Origin: Permianibacter sp046297695 | Lineage (GTDB): Bacteria; Pseudomonadota; Gammaproteobacteria; Enterobacterales; Permianibacteraceae | Direction of reading: 5' to 3' | DNA length: 64,000 nucleotides | NCBI GenBank assembly: GCA_046297695.1 | Contig: JBKBHF010000013.1 | Coordinates: forward strand, 1-64,000 | Part shown: positions 1 to 7,801 of the stretch, in pieces | Position numbering within the stretch: the first letter of the stretch is position 1 | How the letters are laid out: each line of letters begins with the position of its first letter | Program-made: the position numbers and the translations under genes | Notes under the pieces: generated by a model | What the model was told of the DNA's origin: nothing | What the model saw: the letters and a program-made list of their open reading frames with translations, nothing else | Database searches by the model: none

Positions 1-90
1 GTCTGCGGGTTTAGCCCTGGAACCATAGGCTCCCAAATGGCGTACAGCCGACGTCGGATTCGATTTTCCAACGAAAACGGGTCGTGAGAA
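1..90 (-). ncRNA. Tandem partial copy of the 6S RNA 3' half, cut by the window edge
   Basis: Bases 1-33 are identical to 118-150 inside the 6S RNA. Weaker similarity continues to about base 85 (the TCCGAC-GTCGG hairpin and the GTTTTCG-like stretch both recur). The repeat offset is 117 bp. In the minus direction this copy lies downstream of 6S and has no 5' half of its own, because the complete copy's 3' end occupies that place. It could be a duplicated 3' domain made by read-through or processing, or a relic. The left window edge cuts it, so its 3' end is unknown. Confidence 0.6.
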
Positions 91-97
91 GAAGAGG

Positions 98-288
98 GGA
101 CGCCTGCCGCCTGTGCCGTCTGCGGGTTTAGCCCTGGAACCATAGGCTCCAAGGGGGTACATCCGGCGTCGGATCAGGCTTTCCGGTCGAAACGGACTTG
201 CACAACACCGAGCGGCTCGAACGCACCCAACACTGCAATTATCGGCTCGAGGACATGACGCCGCGCGCGAACACCGCAGCAGGCGCCC
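98..288 (-). ncRNA. ssrS: 6S RNA
   Basis: Global regulator RNA that mimics an open promoter and sequesters sigma-70 RNA polymerase in stationary phase. On the minus strand the 5' arm (288-279) and 3' arm (107-98) form a 10-bp closing stem with one G-U pair, giving about 191 nt, close to the usual 180-190 nt. Blocks recalled from E. coli 6S are recognisable: the GAGCCGATA segment, the GCTCGGT...GTCCG stretch, and the 3' GGTTC-CAGGG region followed by a GCGG-like turn. It lies directly downstream of zapA, the standard gammaproteobacterial position. I found no clean -10/-35 pair in 289-439 and no other gene there. Ends are set by the stem, so they are approximate. Confidence 0.85.
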
Positions 289-439
289 TTTTCTAACCTT
301 CAACTCTATTGTCGAACCGAGGGCGTCACTCATGCTGGTGACGTTCTCGCGGCGGTTCGCGAGGGGTGACACGGCTGGATCTGGGGATCAGGCTTGTCGC
401 TTGCAAGACGCCATCGGTCGATGGCGCTGCTGGCTCACG

Positions 440-745
440 TCAGCCGAGTTCCAATTGTCGGTTTGCCCGCAGGCTATCGTCAATTTTTTCCTGCATCCGG
501 CGGAGCCGTTCACCGATATCGGCGCTGCCACTGCCCGCTTGCTGGGCCAGCATCAGCTCGTGCGCCAGATCGAGCGCGACCATCAAGGCGATTTTCTCGA
601 CGCTCGGGATCTTGCCGCTGTCACGCAGCACGCGCATCCGGGCGTCGAGCTGGCTGGCTGCCGCCAGCAGTTCCTGCTGCTGTTCCGGTGGGCAGGTCAG
701 TTTGAGCTCGCGGTCGAGCAGCTTCAGGGTCAGGACATTGCTCAT
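440..745 (-). CDS. zapA: Cell division protein ZapA
   Basis: Cytoplasmic activator of FtsZ ring assembly that cross-links FtsZ protofilaments. 101 aa, the usual ZapA size. The N-terminal strand region contains VLTLKLLDRELKLTCPPEQ and is followed by the typical basic helix (LDARMRVLRDSG) and a long C-terminal coiled coil from about residue 60. The start is the ATG at 745, 13 nt after the stop of the upstream coiled-coil gene, so both probably share one transcript. An in-frame extension to 913 overlaps that gene out of frame and is rejected. The 6S RNA gene follows downstream, the conserved arrangement. Confidence 0.93.
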   Translation of the reverse strand: MSNVLTLKLLDRELKLTCPPEQQQELLAAASQLDARMRVLRDSGKIPSVEKIALMVALDLAHELMLAQQAGSGSADIGERLRRMQEKIDDSLRANRQLELG

Positions 746-758
746 GAGGTGCTCGCCT

Positions 759-986
759 TCAGCCTGACCGGCCGCTGTTGTGGCTCTGTTCCAGCCCGCG
801 CAGTCGGGCCAGCATGGCCTCGACCTTGTGTGCGGCCAGTTCGTTCTTTTCCAGCAGCCGGCTGCGCTCGGCAGCGAGTTCGGCCGCTTTGGCGCGCAGC
901 TGGGCGTTCTCACTTTTGAGCCGCTGGAACTGGCTCAGCAGCTGATCGAGCTGGAGTTCGAGTTTTTGCAGATCGGCCTGGCTCAT
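759..986 (-). CDS. Small coiled-coil protein of the TIGR02449 type, upstream of zapA
   Basis: 75 aa, almost entirely heptad-patterned coiled coil (LQKLELQLDQLLSQFQRLK, then AQLRAKAAELAAERSRLLE), with no membrane segment. Conserved short proteins of this kind sit directly upstream of zapA in many gammaproteobacteria; I recall the family as TIGR02449. Its architecture resembles ZapB, so a cell-division role is a reasonable inference from context, but I do not know of a demonstrated function. The start ATG at 986 gives the only compact product; a longer upstream frame is a shadow of pepP on the other strand. Confidence 0.8.
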   Translation of the reverse strand: MSQADLQKLELQLDQLLSQFQRLKSENAQLRAKAAELAAERSRLLEKNELAAHKVEAMLARLRGLEQSHNSGRSG

Positions 987-1103
987 GATCACGGCAACGG
1001 CAGCAAACGACGCGCCACTATAGGGCCTGCCCGGCAAGCTGTGCAATTGGCGCCGGGCCTCGCTACCATGTCGGACATTGTCCCTGTTCACAAAACCGGC
1101 ACC

Positions 1104-2414
1104 ATGGTCAAAGTCGCCGATTACGTCCGCCGCCGCCGCCGGCTGATGCAGCAACTCGGCAAAGGCAGCATTGCCATTGTCCCGTCCGCACAAGAAATCA
1201 TCCGCTCGCGCGACACCCATTTCCGCTTCCGCCAGGACAGCGATTTCGCCTACCTGACCGGTTTCCCGGAACCAAATGCGGTGCTGGTGCTGATCCCGGG
1301 CCGGCCGCAGGGCGAAACCGTGCTGTTCTGCAACGAGCGCGATCCGCTCGCCGAAACCTGGCATGGTCGCCGCTACGGTCCCGAGCGTGCCGCCGCGGCA
1401 TTCCAGTTCGACGATGCCTTTCCGATCGACGACATCGACGAGATCCTGCCCGGGCTGATGGAAGGCCGCGATCGCATCCACTATGCGCTCGGCCACAATC
1501 CCGATTTCGACAATACCGTCATGGGCTGGCTCAACACGCTGCGCGCGCAGGTGCGCAAAGGCGTGCATCCACCGGGCGAGATCATCGATCTGCGCCACCA
1601 GCTGCACGACATGCGCTTGTTCAAGGACGCCGCCGAATTGAAGCAAATGCGCGCGGCCGCGCACGCCGCCGCCCAGGGCCATATCCGGGCGATGCGCACC
1701 ACCAGACCGGGTATCAACGAAGCGCAGATCGCCGCCGAGCTCAGTTACGAATTCGCCCGCCACGGTGCCCACCACTGTGCCTACAACAGCATCGTCGCTG
1801 GCGGTGACAACGCCTGCATCCTGCATTACGTCGAAAACAACATGGCCTTGAAAGACGGTGATCTGTTGCTGGTCGATGCCGGCGCCGAATACGAGTGGTA
1901 CGCCTCCGACATCACCCGCACCTTTCCGGTCAACGGCAAGTTCAGCGCTTTGCAGCGCCGCTGTTACGAATGGGTGCTGAAAGCCCAGCAAGCGGCGATC
2001 GAGCAGGTCAAGCCGGGCAATACCTGGAACCAGATCCACGACGCGGCGGTGCGCACCTTGACGCAGGGTCTGATCGATCTCGGCGTACTCAAAGGCAAAC
2101 TGAGCGATCTGCTCGACGGCGAAGCCTACAAGCCCTACTACATGCACAAGACCGGTCACTGGCTCGGCCTCGACGTCCACGATGTCGGCGATTACCAAAT
2201 CGACGGGCAGCCGCGCGTGCTCGAACCGGGCATGGTGCTGACGGTTGAACCGGGCCTGTATTTCGCGCCGGGCACAAAAGGTCTGGCGAAGAAATTCCAC
2301 GGCATCGGCATCCGCATCGAAGACGATGTGCTGGTCACCAAAACCGGATTCGAGGTGCTGACCACCGGCGTGCCGAAAGACCCGGATGAAATCGAAGCGT
2401 TGATGGCAGCGTGA
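1104..2414 (+). CDS. pepP: Xaa-Pro aminopeptidase (aminopeptidase P)
   Basis: Cytosolic metallopeptidase that removes the N-terminal residue before proline. About 436 aa, matching E. coli PepP (441). The N-terminal creatinase-like domain includes FRFRQDSDFAYLTGFPEP. The C-terminal pita-bread domain shows the dinuclear metal ligands: Asp in LLVDAGAEY, Asp in ASDITRTFP, His in HKTGHWLGLDVHDVG, Glu in TVEPGLYF and Glu in GIRIEDDV. The ATG at 1104 fits the E. coli N-terminus; an in-frame ATG at 1068 would add 12 residues, and neither has a strong ribosome site. It is followed almost without a gap by ubiH, the usual pepP-ubiH pairing. Confidence 0.93.
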   Translation: MVKVADYVRRRRRLMQQLGKGSIAIVPSAQEIIRSRDTHFRFRQDSDFAYLTGFPEPNAVLVLIPGRPQGETVLFCNERDPLAETWHGRRYGPERAAAAFQFDDAFPIDDIDEILPGLMEGRDRIHYALGHNPDFDNTVMGWLNTLRAQVRKGVHPPGEIIDLRHQLHDMRLFKDAAELKQMRAAAHAAAQGHIRAMRTTRPGINEAQIAAELSYEFARHGAHHCAYNSIVAGGDNACILHYVENNMALKDGDLLLVDAGAEYEWYASDITRTFPVNGKFSALQRRCYEWVLKAQQAAIEQVKPGNTWNQIHDAAVRTLTQGLIDLGVLKGKLSDLLDGEAYKPYYMHKTGHWLGLDVHDVGDYQIDGQPRVLEPGMVLTVEPGLYFAPGTKGLAKKFHGIGIRIEDDVLVTKTGFEVLTTGVPKDPDEIEALMAA

Positions 2415-2416
2415 AC

Positions 2417-3622
2417 ATGACCGACCAGCAAATCGATTTCGATGTCGTCATCGTTGGCGGCGGTCTGACCGGTGCCGCGCTGGCGCTGGCGCTGACCCAG
2501 CCGCCGCTGGCGCTGCGGGTCGGGCTGCTCAATGCAAGCAACAGCAATGCGAACGAGCTGCCGTCCTTCGATGAGCGCGTGCTGGCGCTGTCGGAAGGCA
2601 GCCGGCGTTTGCTGGTGCAGCTCGGCGTTTGGGCGGCACTGGTATTTGATGCCTGTCCGATCCGTACCATTCATGTTTCCGACCGCGGCCAGTTTGGCCG
2701 CACCGTGTTGACGGCGAGTGAGCAACAACTCGATGCGCTCGGTCAGGTCATTGCGCTGCGCGTGCTCGGTCAGCAGTTTTATCGGGCGCTCGATCAGCGC
2801 GCCGGCATTACCCGATTGCACGGCAAGATCAGCGCATTCCAGCAAACCGAAAGCGGCGTGCAACTGACGCTCGCCGATCAGGATGAAACGCAGACACTGC
2901 AGACGCGGGTATTGCTCGGCGCCGACGGCGGTCCGTCCGGTTTGCGCGCGATGGCCGGTTTGCCGGTCGATGTGGTGGATTACGAACAAAGCGCGGTGAT
3001 TGCCACCGTGCGTGCCGAGCGCGCGCACCAGCACTGGGCCTACGAGCGTTTTACCGAGACCGGCCCGTTGGCGCTGTTGCCGATGACCGACAACCGCTTG
3101 TCGCTGGTCTGGACCCAAACGCCCGAAGAAGCGGCGCGACTGCTGACACTCTCGGATGCCGATTTCCTGCGCGAATTGCAAACGGCGTTCGGCTGGCGAC
3201 TCGGCAAATTGCTGCAGGTCGGCGTGCGCGAGAAATTCGATCTGCGCCGGCTGCGCAGTCCGGTGCGCCGGCAAGGCCGGCTGCTGTTGATGGGCAATGC
3301 CGCGACCACGCTGCATCCGATCGCGGGGCAAGGTTTCAATCTGGCGCTGCGCGATGCGATGGCGTTTGCCGAGGCGCTGCGCCAACAGCAGGTGAGCGGG
3401 CAGGATTGGGCAACACCCGCGGCGCTGGACGCTTTCGTCCGTTCCCGGCAGGCCGACGCCGATACCGTTGCCGGTATCACCGACAGCCTCGTGCGCCTGT
3501 TCAGCAACCGCTATCCGCTGCTGCGGCCGCTGCGCGGTCTTGCCTTGTCGGCACTTGATGCGCTGCCGGCGGCGAAACGGGTGGTCGCGTCGGGGGCCAT
3601 GGGGCTGGGTCAGCGCGGCTGA
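2417..3622 (+). CDS. ubiH: FAD-dependent 2-octaprenyl-6-methoxyphenol hydroxylase UbiH
   Basis: Flavin monooxygenase of aerobic ubiquinone ring hydroxylation. 401 aa. The Rossmann FAD motif VVIVGGGLTGAALALAL is near the N-terminus. The second FAD/NADPH signature is GADGGPSGLRAMAGL, and the C-terminal FAD-ribityl motif reads LLMGNAATTLHPIAGQGFNL, with GNAA where many relatives have GDAA. It follows pepP directly, which favours UbiH over the paralogues UbiI and UbiF. A GTG at 2411 overlapping the pepP stop is an alternative start. Confidence 0.88.
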   Translation: MTDQQIDFDVVIVGGGLTGAALALALTQPPLALRVGLLNASNSNANELPSFDERVLALSEGSRRLLVQLGVWAALVFDACPIRTIHVSDRGQFGRTVLTASEQQLDALGQVIALRVLGQQFYRALDQRAGITRLHGKISAFQQTESGVQLTLADQDETQTLQTRVLLGADGGPSGLRAMAGLPVDVVDYEQSAVIATVRAERAHQHWAYERFTETGPLALLPMTDNRLSLVWTQTPEEAARLLTLSDADFLRELQTAFGWRLGKLLQVGVREKFDLRRLRSPVRRQGRLLLMGNAATTLHPIAGQGFNLALRDAMAFAEALRQQQVSGQDWATPAALDAFVRSRQADADTVAGITDSLVRLFSNRYPLLRPLRGLALSALDALPAAKRVVASGAMGLGQRG

Positions 3623-3729
3623 CCGTTCACGGCTGCCTGCGCTGCTTGGGGCAGACGCTGAACACACATTCTTAACGCAGACCACGGAAACCGGCGGCCG
3701 CGCTACGTAATGGCCTGATGTTTGGATCA

Positions 3730-3753
3730 GCGCCGGGGCTGGAATCCCGGCGC
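3730..3753. repeat. GC-rich stem-loop between ubiH and the MDR oxidoreductase
   Basis: GCGCCGGG (3730-3737) pairs perfectly with CCCGGCGC (3746-3753) across an 8-nt loop. No T-tract follows, so this is a hairpin, possibly a weak terminator or RNA-stability element, rather than a classical intrinsic terminator. The rest of the 204-bp gap (3623-3827) shows nothing else I can support. Confidence 0.4.
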
Positions 3754-3827
3754 CGGTTATGTCCTAATCCCCGACCTTTTTGCTTTCCCTGTCAGGTCAG
3801 GGTCGCATCGGTTCAGGAGATCTCGGG

Positions 3828-4877
3828 ATGTCGGCGTTGCAGCAGTCCTCCTCGCCATCAGGGCAACGTCAGGTCTGGCGCACGCCGCAGGCTGGCGATC
3901 TGGCCATGCTCAGCCAGCAGACGGAAACCCTGCCGGCCTTGGCCGCTGATATGGTCCGGGTCGAGGTCAAGGCGATCGGGCTCAATTTTGCCGATGTTCT
4001 GGCGCTGACCGGCATGTATTCGGCCGCGCCGGCCGGTTCCTTTATTCCGGGTCTGGAGCTGGCCGGCGTTGTTTCCGAGGTCGGTTCGACGGTCAATGGC
4101 TTCAAGGTCGGCGACCGGGTCATGGGCTCGGTCCGTTTTGGCGCCTACGCCAGCGTGGTCGATGTTGTGGCCGACCGATTGCAGCCGCTGCCGGACAGCT
4201 GGAGCTATGCCGAAGGCGCGGCTTTCTTTGTCCAGACCTTCGCGGCCTGGTACGGCATCCACCACCTTGGCGCCGGCAAACGCGGCCACCGGGCGCTGAT
4301 TCATTCCGCCGCTGGCGGTGTCGGCCTGCAGGCGGTGCGGATCTGTCAGGCGCTCGGCATTGACGTGGTCGGTACCGTTGGCAGCACGGCCAAGGTCGAG
4401 TTCCTGAAGGCGCAGGGGGTGACCGATGTGCTGGTCCGCGAGCCGGATTTTGCCGCCCAGCTGAAACGGGAGCTGGCCGACAAGCCGATTCATCTGGTGC
4501 TCGATGCCGTTGGCGGCAAGGTTCAGGAAGCCTCCTTCAAAGCGCTGGCGCCGACCGGCCGCTTGGTCGTTTATGGCGCCACCGTGTTCGCGCCGGGCGA
4601 ACGCAAGATGCGCCGTTTCCACATGTTGCTCGAATACCTGCGCCGGCCGCGATACGACGCGTTGTCGATGATCAGCGAAAACCGCGCGCTGTTGGCGTTC
4701 AACCTCATCTGGCTGTGGGAACAGCGCGACTTTTTCGACGCGATGATTCGGGAAATCGCCGCGCTGCAGCTGCCGGCACCACATGTCGGACACCAGTTCC
4801 GTTTCGACGAGGCGCCGCAAGCGCTCGAACTGCTGCGCAGCGGCCGTTCGGTGGGCAAGGTTGTACTGACGCTCTGA
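3828..4877 (+). CDS. Zinc-independent quinone oxidoreductase-like MDR protein
   Basis: Medium-chain dehydrogenase/reductase, 349 aa, cytosolic and probably NADPH-dependent. The N-terminal GroES-like domain has VEVKAIGLNFADVLALTG and FIPGLELAGVVSEVGS. The Rossmann part has ALIHSAAGGVGLQAVRI and LVLDAVGGK. The catalytic and structural zinc cysteines of classical alcohol dehydrogenases are absent. The end of the sequence (SVGKVVLTL) is typical of the quinone reductase and VAT-1-like branch. The ATG at 3828 has AGGAGA 8 nt upstream; a longer in-frame start at 3780 lacks such support. Substrate unknown. It precedes the pigment cluster by about 200 bp but is not an expected member. Confidence 0.8.
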   Translation: MSALQQSSSPSGQRQVWRTPQAGDLAMLSQQTETLPALAADMVRVEVKAIGLNFADVLALTGMYSAAPAGSFIPGLELAGVVSEVGSTVNGFKVGDRVMGSVRFGAYASVVDVVADRLQPLPDSWSYAEGAAFFVQTFAAWYGIHHLGAGKRGHRALIHSAAGGVGLQAVRICQALGIDVVGTVGSTAKVEFLKAQGVTDVLVREPDFAAQLKRELADKPIHLVLDAVGGKVQEASFKALAPTGRLVVYGATVFAPGERKMRRFHMLLEYLRRPRYDALSMISENRALLAFNLIWLWEQRDFFDAMIREIAALQLPAPHVGHQFRFDEAPQALELLRSGRSVGKVVLTL

Positions 4878-5079
4878 TCATGATGGCCATGAAGCTTGCC
4901 CGGTTTGTTGCCCGTCATGTCGGCCTGACAAAAGGCGGGATTCGCCATTGCCTTTGGTCGAACCTCCCGATAGCATGGCGCCCCTTTCCCGAACGGTTAA
5001 AATTTGACCGACTGCAGGTGCACAGTCGGCGGTCGGCCACGACCGCTGCTTGTCGCGCCGGTCGGCAGGTTGGCATGGC

Positions 5080-5796
5080 ATGAACGGCTGCATTCTCCCG
5101 ATCCGACGCTGGCATGCCTGGGCGCCCGGTCTGGTCGATGTCGCGGCCTGGCAACAATGGGCCCAACAGCCTGGCGCGGAGCTGCCGGCGGAAACGGCAG
5201 CGGCGCCGGTCGATTTCGTCGAGCCGATGTTGCGCCGGCGGCTGTCGCCGCTGTCGCGGGTCGCGTTGCACTGCGCGCACGCTGCGTTGGCCGGTGAGCG
5301 CGCCGAGCAGCTGGTATTTGCCTCGCGCCACGGCGAACTCGGTACCACGTTGAATCTGCTGCGCCAGTTGGCGCATGGCGAAGCACTGTCACCGATGGGC
5401 TTTTCGTTGTCGGTACACAACAGTGCCGCCGGCTTGTATGGCATCGCGGCCAAGGATGCGACGCCGGCGACCGCGATCGCTGCCGGCCGCGACAGCTTGC
5501 AGGCCTGTCTGATCGAAGCGGCGGCCATGCGCGCCAGCGGCATCGACCGCGTGCTGATCAGTTATGTCGAGCAGGACTTGCCGGCGGTTTATCTGCCTTG
5601 GCAGGAAGCGGAAGCGCCGCTGCTGGGCTTGGGTTTGTTGATTGCCGATGGCGGCAGGCCGTTGCAGCTCAGTCGCGAAACCGGCGCCAGCACGGCGTAT
5701 GGCTCGCCTGCGCTGGCGTTGATGCGGGCGGTGGCCGGTGCGGCAGCGACGACACTGATTGGTGAACAATCGAGTTGGGTCGTTCGTCATGGCTAG
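5080..5796 (+). CDS. apeC: Beta-ketoacyl synthase-like protein / chain-length factor, APE cluster (ApeC type)
   Basis: First gene of the aryl polyene cluster. 238 aa, about half the size of a full ketosynthase, matching the short 'beta-ketoacyl synthase N-terminal-like' family. The place of the active-site cysteine reads SVHNSAAGLYGIAAK, with no Cys, so it should be catalytically silent and act as a partner or length factor for a full KS of the cluster. The ATG at 5080 is chosen; the frame extends upstream to 5050 without support. The next gene overlaps its end by 8 nt. The apeC name is by position and family relative to the E. coli/Xenorhabdus ape order as I recall it. Confidence 0.8.
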   Translation: MNGCILPIRRWHAWAPGLVDVAAWQQWAQQPGAELPAETAAAPVDFVEPMLRRRLSPLSRVALHCAHAALAGERAEQLVFASRHGELGTTLNLLRQLAHGEALSPMGFSLSVHNSAAGLYGIAAKDATPATAIAAGRDSLQACLIEAAAMRASGIDRVLISYVEQDLPAVYLPWQEAEAPLLGLGLLIADGGRPLQLSRETGASTAYGSPALALMRAVAGAAATTLIGEQSSWVVRHG

Positions 5797-6646
5797 TCCG
5801 GTCAACGAACTGGCGCTGACGGGCGCACCGGCGTCGTTCTGGCAGCGGCTCGGTCGGCAATTGAATTACGGTTGGCGCGTACTCGCCACCGGTTGGTGTT
5901 TTTTCAGTTTCAGTTTGGGCGGTTTGCTGCTGACGCTGACGGTGTTTCCGATCATCCATCTGCGCTGGCGTGATCCGGACCAGCGTCGGGATCGGGCCCA
6001 GCGGGCGATCCATCATAGTTTCCGGTTATTCATCGGCCAGATGATCTGGCTCGGGGTGATGAGTGTCGAGCTGCGCAATGCTGAACGCTTGCGCGCGCTG
6101 AACGGGGTGCTGGTGCTCGCCAATCATCCGACCCTGATCGATGTCGTGCTGATGATCAGCCTGATGCCGCGCGCCGATTGCATCGTCAAAGAGGCGCTCT
6201 GGCAAAACCGCTATCTCGGCGGCGTGGTGCGGGCGGCGCAGTACATCCCGAACCGCGGTGCCGAACAACTGGTGCAGGATTGCGGCAAGGCGCTGGCAAA
6301 ACAGCGGCCGCTGATCGTGTTTCCGGAAGGCACTCGGACCGTGCCTGGTGAGCCGTTCAGTTTTCAGCGTGGCGCGGCTCATGTTGCGCTGGCAACGGGC
6401 TGCGACATGGTGCCGGTGATTTTGACCTGCAACCCGCCGACGCTGACCAAGGCGACGCGCTGGTATCAGGTGCCGCCGCGCCGGTTTCATGTCCGGCTGG
6501 AAGTACTGGATCCGATCCGGGCCGATCAGATCATCGCCAGTGGCACCGAAGCGCCGCTGGCCTCGCGCCAGCTGACTCGCTGGTTGCAGCAGTTTTTTTC
6601 CGACGCCGTCGCCAAAGCCGACGGCAAATCGTCGGCGATAGAGTAA
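5789..6646 (+). CDS. PlsC-like 1-acylglycerol-3-phosphate acyltransferase family protein, APE cluster
   Basis: 285 aa membrane-associated acyltransferase. One or two hydrophobic segments near residues 35-55 precede the acyltransferase core. The catalytic HX4D is H113-D118 (NHPTLIDVV), and the acceptor-binding block is FPEGTRT at about 178-184. Corresponds by order to ApeD. In APE clusters such enzymes are presumed to attach the polyene acyl chain to a lipid anchor; that role is inferred. It starts inside the end of the preceding gene, pointing to translational coupling. Confidence 0.82.
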   Translation: MASPVNELALTGAPASFWQRLGRQLNYGWRVLATGWCFFSFSLGGLLLTLTVFPIIHLRWRDPDQRRDRAQRAIHHSFRLFIGQMIWLGVMSVELRNAERLRALNGVLVLANHPTLIDVVLMISLMPRADCIVKEALWQNRYLGGVVRAAQYIPNRGAEQLVQDCGKALAKQRPLIVFPEGTRTVPGEPFSFQRGAAHVALATGCDMVPVILTCNPPTLTKATRWYQVPPRRFHVRLEVLDPIRADQIIASGTEAPLASRQLTRWLQQFFSDAVAKADGKSSAIE

Positions 6647-6709
6647 TACGGAGTCGGTGGCGGTACCGATCACCGTTTGGCACGTGCAGAACGAAGGTGG
6701 CAAGCAGGC

Positions 6710-6976
6710 ATGAACGCATTGGAACTCGAGCTCAAGCAGCTGATTATCGACACGCTGGCGCTGGAAGACATGACGCCGGATGACATCGATAGCGCAGCGC
6801 CGTTGTTTGTCGAAGGTCTGGGGCTCGATTCGATCGATGCGCTCGAACTGGGCGTCGCGGTGCAAAAGAAATATCAAGTCAAGCTGGACGCCAGCAACAG
6901 CAGCAACAAGGAGCATTTCCGCTCCGTCCGTAATCTGGCCGCGTTCATCGCTGGCCAGCAGCAACAGGCCGTATGA
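6710..6976 (+). CDS. apeE: Acyl carrier protein 1, APE cluster (ApeE type)
   Basis: 88 aa acyl carrier protein. The 4'-phosphopantetheine site is Ser41 in GLGLDSIDALEL, and the four-helix ACP pattern is clear (ELKQLIIDTLALEDMTPDDI at the N-terminus). The ATG at 6710 is used; the longer frame from 6677 lacks similarity. It is the first of two adjacent ACP genes, 10 nt apart, a hallmark of APE type II synthases, where the growing aryl polyene is carried by cluster-specific ACPs. Confidence 0.88.
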   Translation: MNALELELKQLIIDTLALEDMTPDDIDSAAPLFVEGLGLDSIDALELGVAVQKKYQVKLDASNSSNKEHFRSVRNLAAFIAGQQQQAV

Positions 6977-6986
6977 GGTAAGCCCC

Positions 6987-7238
6987 ATGAAAACCCAGAG
7001 TGAAATTTTTGATGCCCTGAAAGGCATTCTGGTGGATGTGTTCGAAGTCGACGGCGACTCGATCACCATGGATTCGCGCCTGTATGAAGAGCTGGATCTC
7101 GACAGCATTGATGCGGTCGATCTGGTGATCAAATTGCAGGAACTGACCGGCAAAAAAATCAAGCCGGATGAGTTCAAACAAGTTCGCACGGTCGGTGATG
7201 TCGTGCGCACCGTGAGCGGATTGCTGCAGGCCGCCTGA
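6987..7238 (+). CDS. apeF: Acyl carrier protein 2, APE cluster (ApeF type)
   Basis: 83 aa ACP with Ser40 in ELDLDSIDAVDLV as the phosphopantetheine attachment site. It is more acidic than its neighbour and clearly a different ACP, not a recent duplicate. The ATG at 6987 follows GAGGTAAGCCCC, a usable ribosome site. Its TGA overlaps the ATG of the next gene (7236-7240), so the two should be co-translated. Confidence 0.88.
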   Translation: MKTQSEIFDALKGILVDVFEVDGDSITMDSRLYEELDLDSIDAVDLVIKLQELTGKKIKPDEFKQVRTVGDVVRTVSGLLQAA

Positions 7239-7801
7239 TGCGGCGACTGTTGCAGGCACTGGCCGTCGGCCTGCTGCTGCTCTACCCCCTGCTGGTTTTT
7301 GTCGGCAGCCAACGCTGGTCCCCTCGGGGACTGGCGTTGTTGTTATTGCTGGTATTGATCGTGCGGGGTTTGACGCTGCCGAGCGCCGCCGCCTGGCGTG
7401 ACTGGCGTTGGCCGCTGCTGGTCGGCATCGGATTTGCGCTGCTGGCGCTGCTGCTCAACGATGGCCAGTGGCTACGTTACTACCCGGTGCTGATCAGCCT
7501 TACCATGCTGGTGTTGTTTGCCGGTTCGTTGCGCTGGCCGCCGAGCATCATCGAACGCATTGCCCGTATCGAGAAAGGCGGCGAGCTTGATGCCCGCGAA
7601 GTGCAATACACCCGCAAGCTGACTGCGATTTGGTGCGGATTCTTTCTGTTCAACGCTGTCATCGCTGTGTTCACGGCATTGCAGCCATCGATTACTTGGT
7701 GGGCGATCTACAACGGCTTGCTGTCTTATCTGCTGATGGGCGTGCTGCTGTTTGGTGAGCGCTTGTTCCGTAAGCCTTTGCGCAACTGGTTGGTGCCATG
7801 A
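7238..7801 (+). CDS. Multi-pass inner-membrane protein of the APE cluster (COG4648-like)
   Basis: 187 aa with about five hydrophobic segments (for example LLQALAVGLLLLYPLLVFVG, then GLALLLLLVLIVRGL, and a C-terminal pair ending LLSYLLMGVLLFGERLF). A conserved soluble stretch RIEKGGELDAREVQYTRKLT lies between membrane spans. It corresponds to the small membrane protein present between the ACP and ligase genes of other APE clusters (ApeG by order). Biochemical role unknown. Both ends overlap neighbouring genes by 1-4 nt. Confidence 0.75.
   Translation: MRRLLQALAVGLLLLYPLLVFVGSQRWSPRGLALLLLLVLIVRGLTLPSAAAWRDWRWPLLVGIGFALLALLLNDGQWLRYYPVLISLTMLVLFAGSLRWPPSIIERIARIEKGGELDAREVQYTRKLTAIWCGFFLFNAVIAVFTALQPSITWWAIYNGLLSYLLMGVLLFGERLFRKPLRNWLVP

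Noticed and set aside
291..316. TTCGAC/TTAGAA as promoter of the 6S RNA on the minus strand
   Set aside because: Spacing is 14 bp, too short, and the -10 would be too close to the 5' end set by the closing stem.
759..2300. 513-codon open frame on the minus strand opposite pepP
   Set aside because: Only its last 75 codons are real (the coiled-coil gene at 759-986). The rest is antisense to pepP, which has all metal ligands, and its composition is typical of a high-GC shadow frame.
2192..3685. 497-codon minus-strand frame opposite ubiH
   Set aside because: No recognisable family, Gln/Arg/His-rich shadow composition, and it lies antisense to an intact flavoprotein.
4990..5010. TAAAAT (4998-5003) as -10 of the APE operon promoter
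   Set aside because: No acceptable -35 at 16-18 bp upstream; AT-rich hexamers arise by chance even in this sequence.
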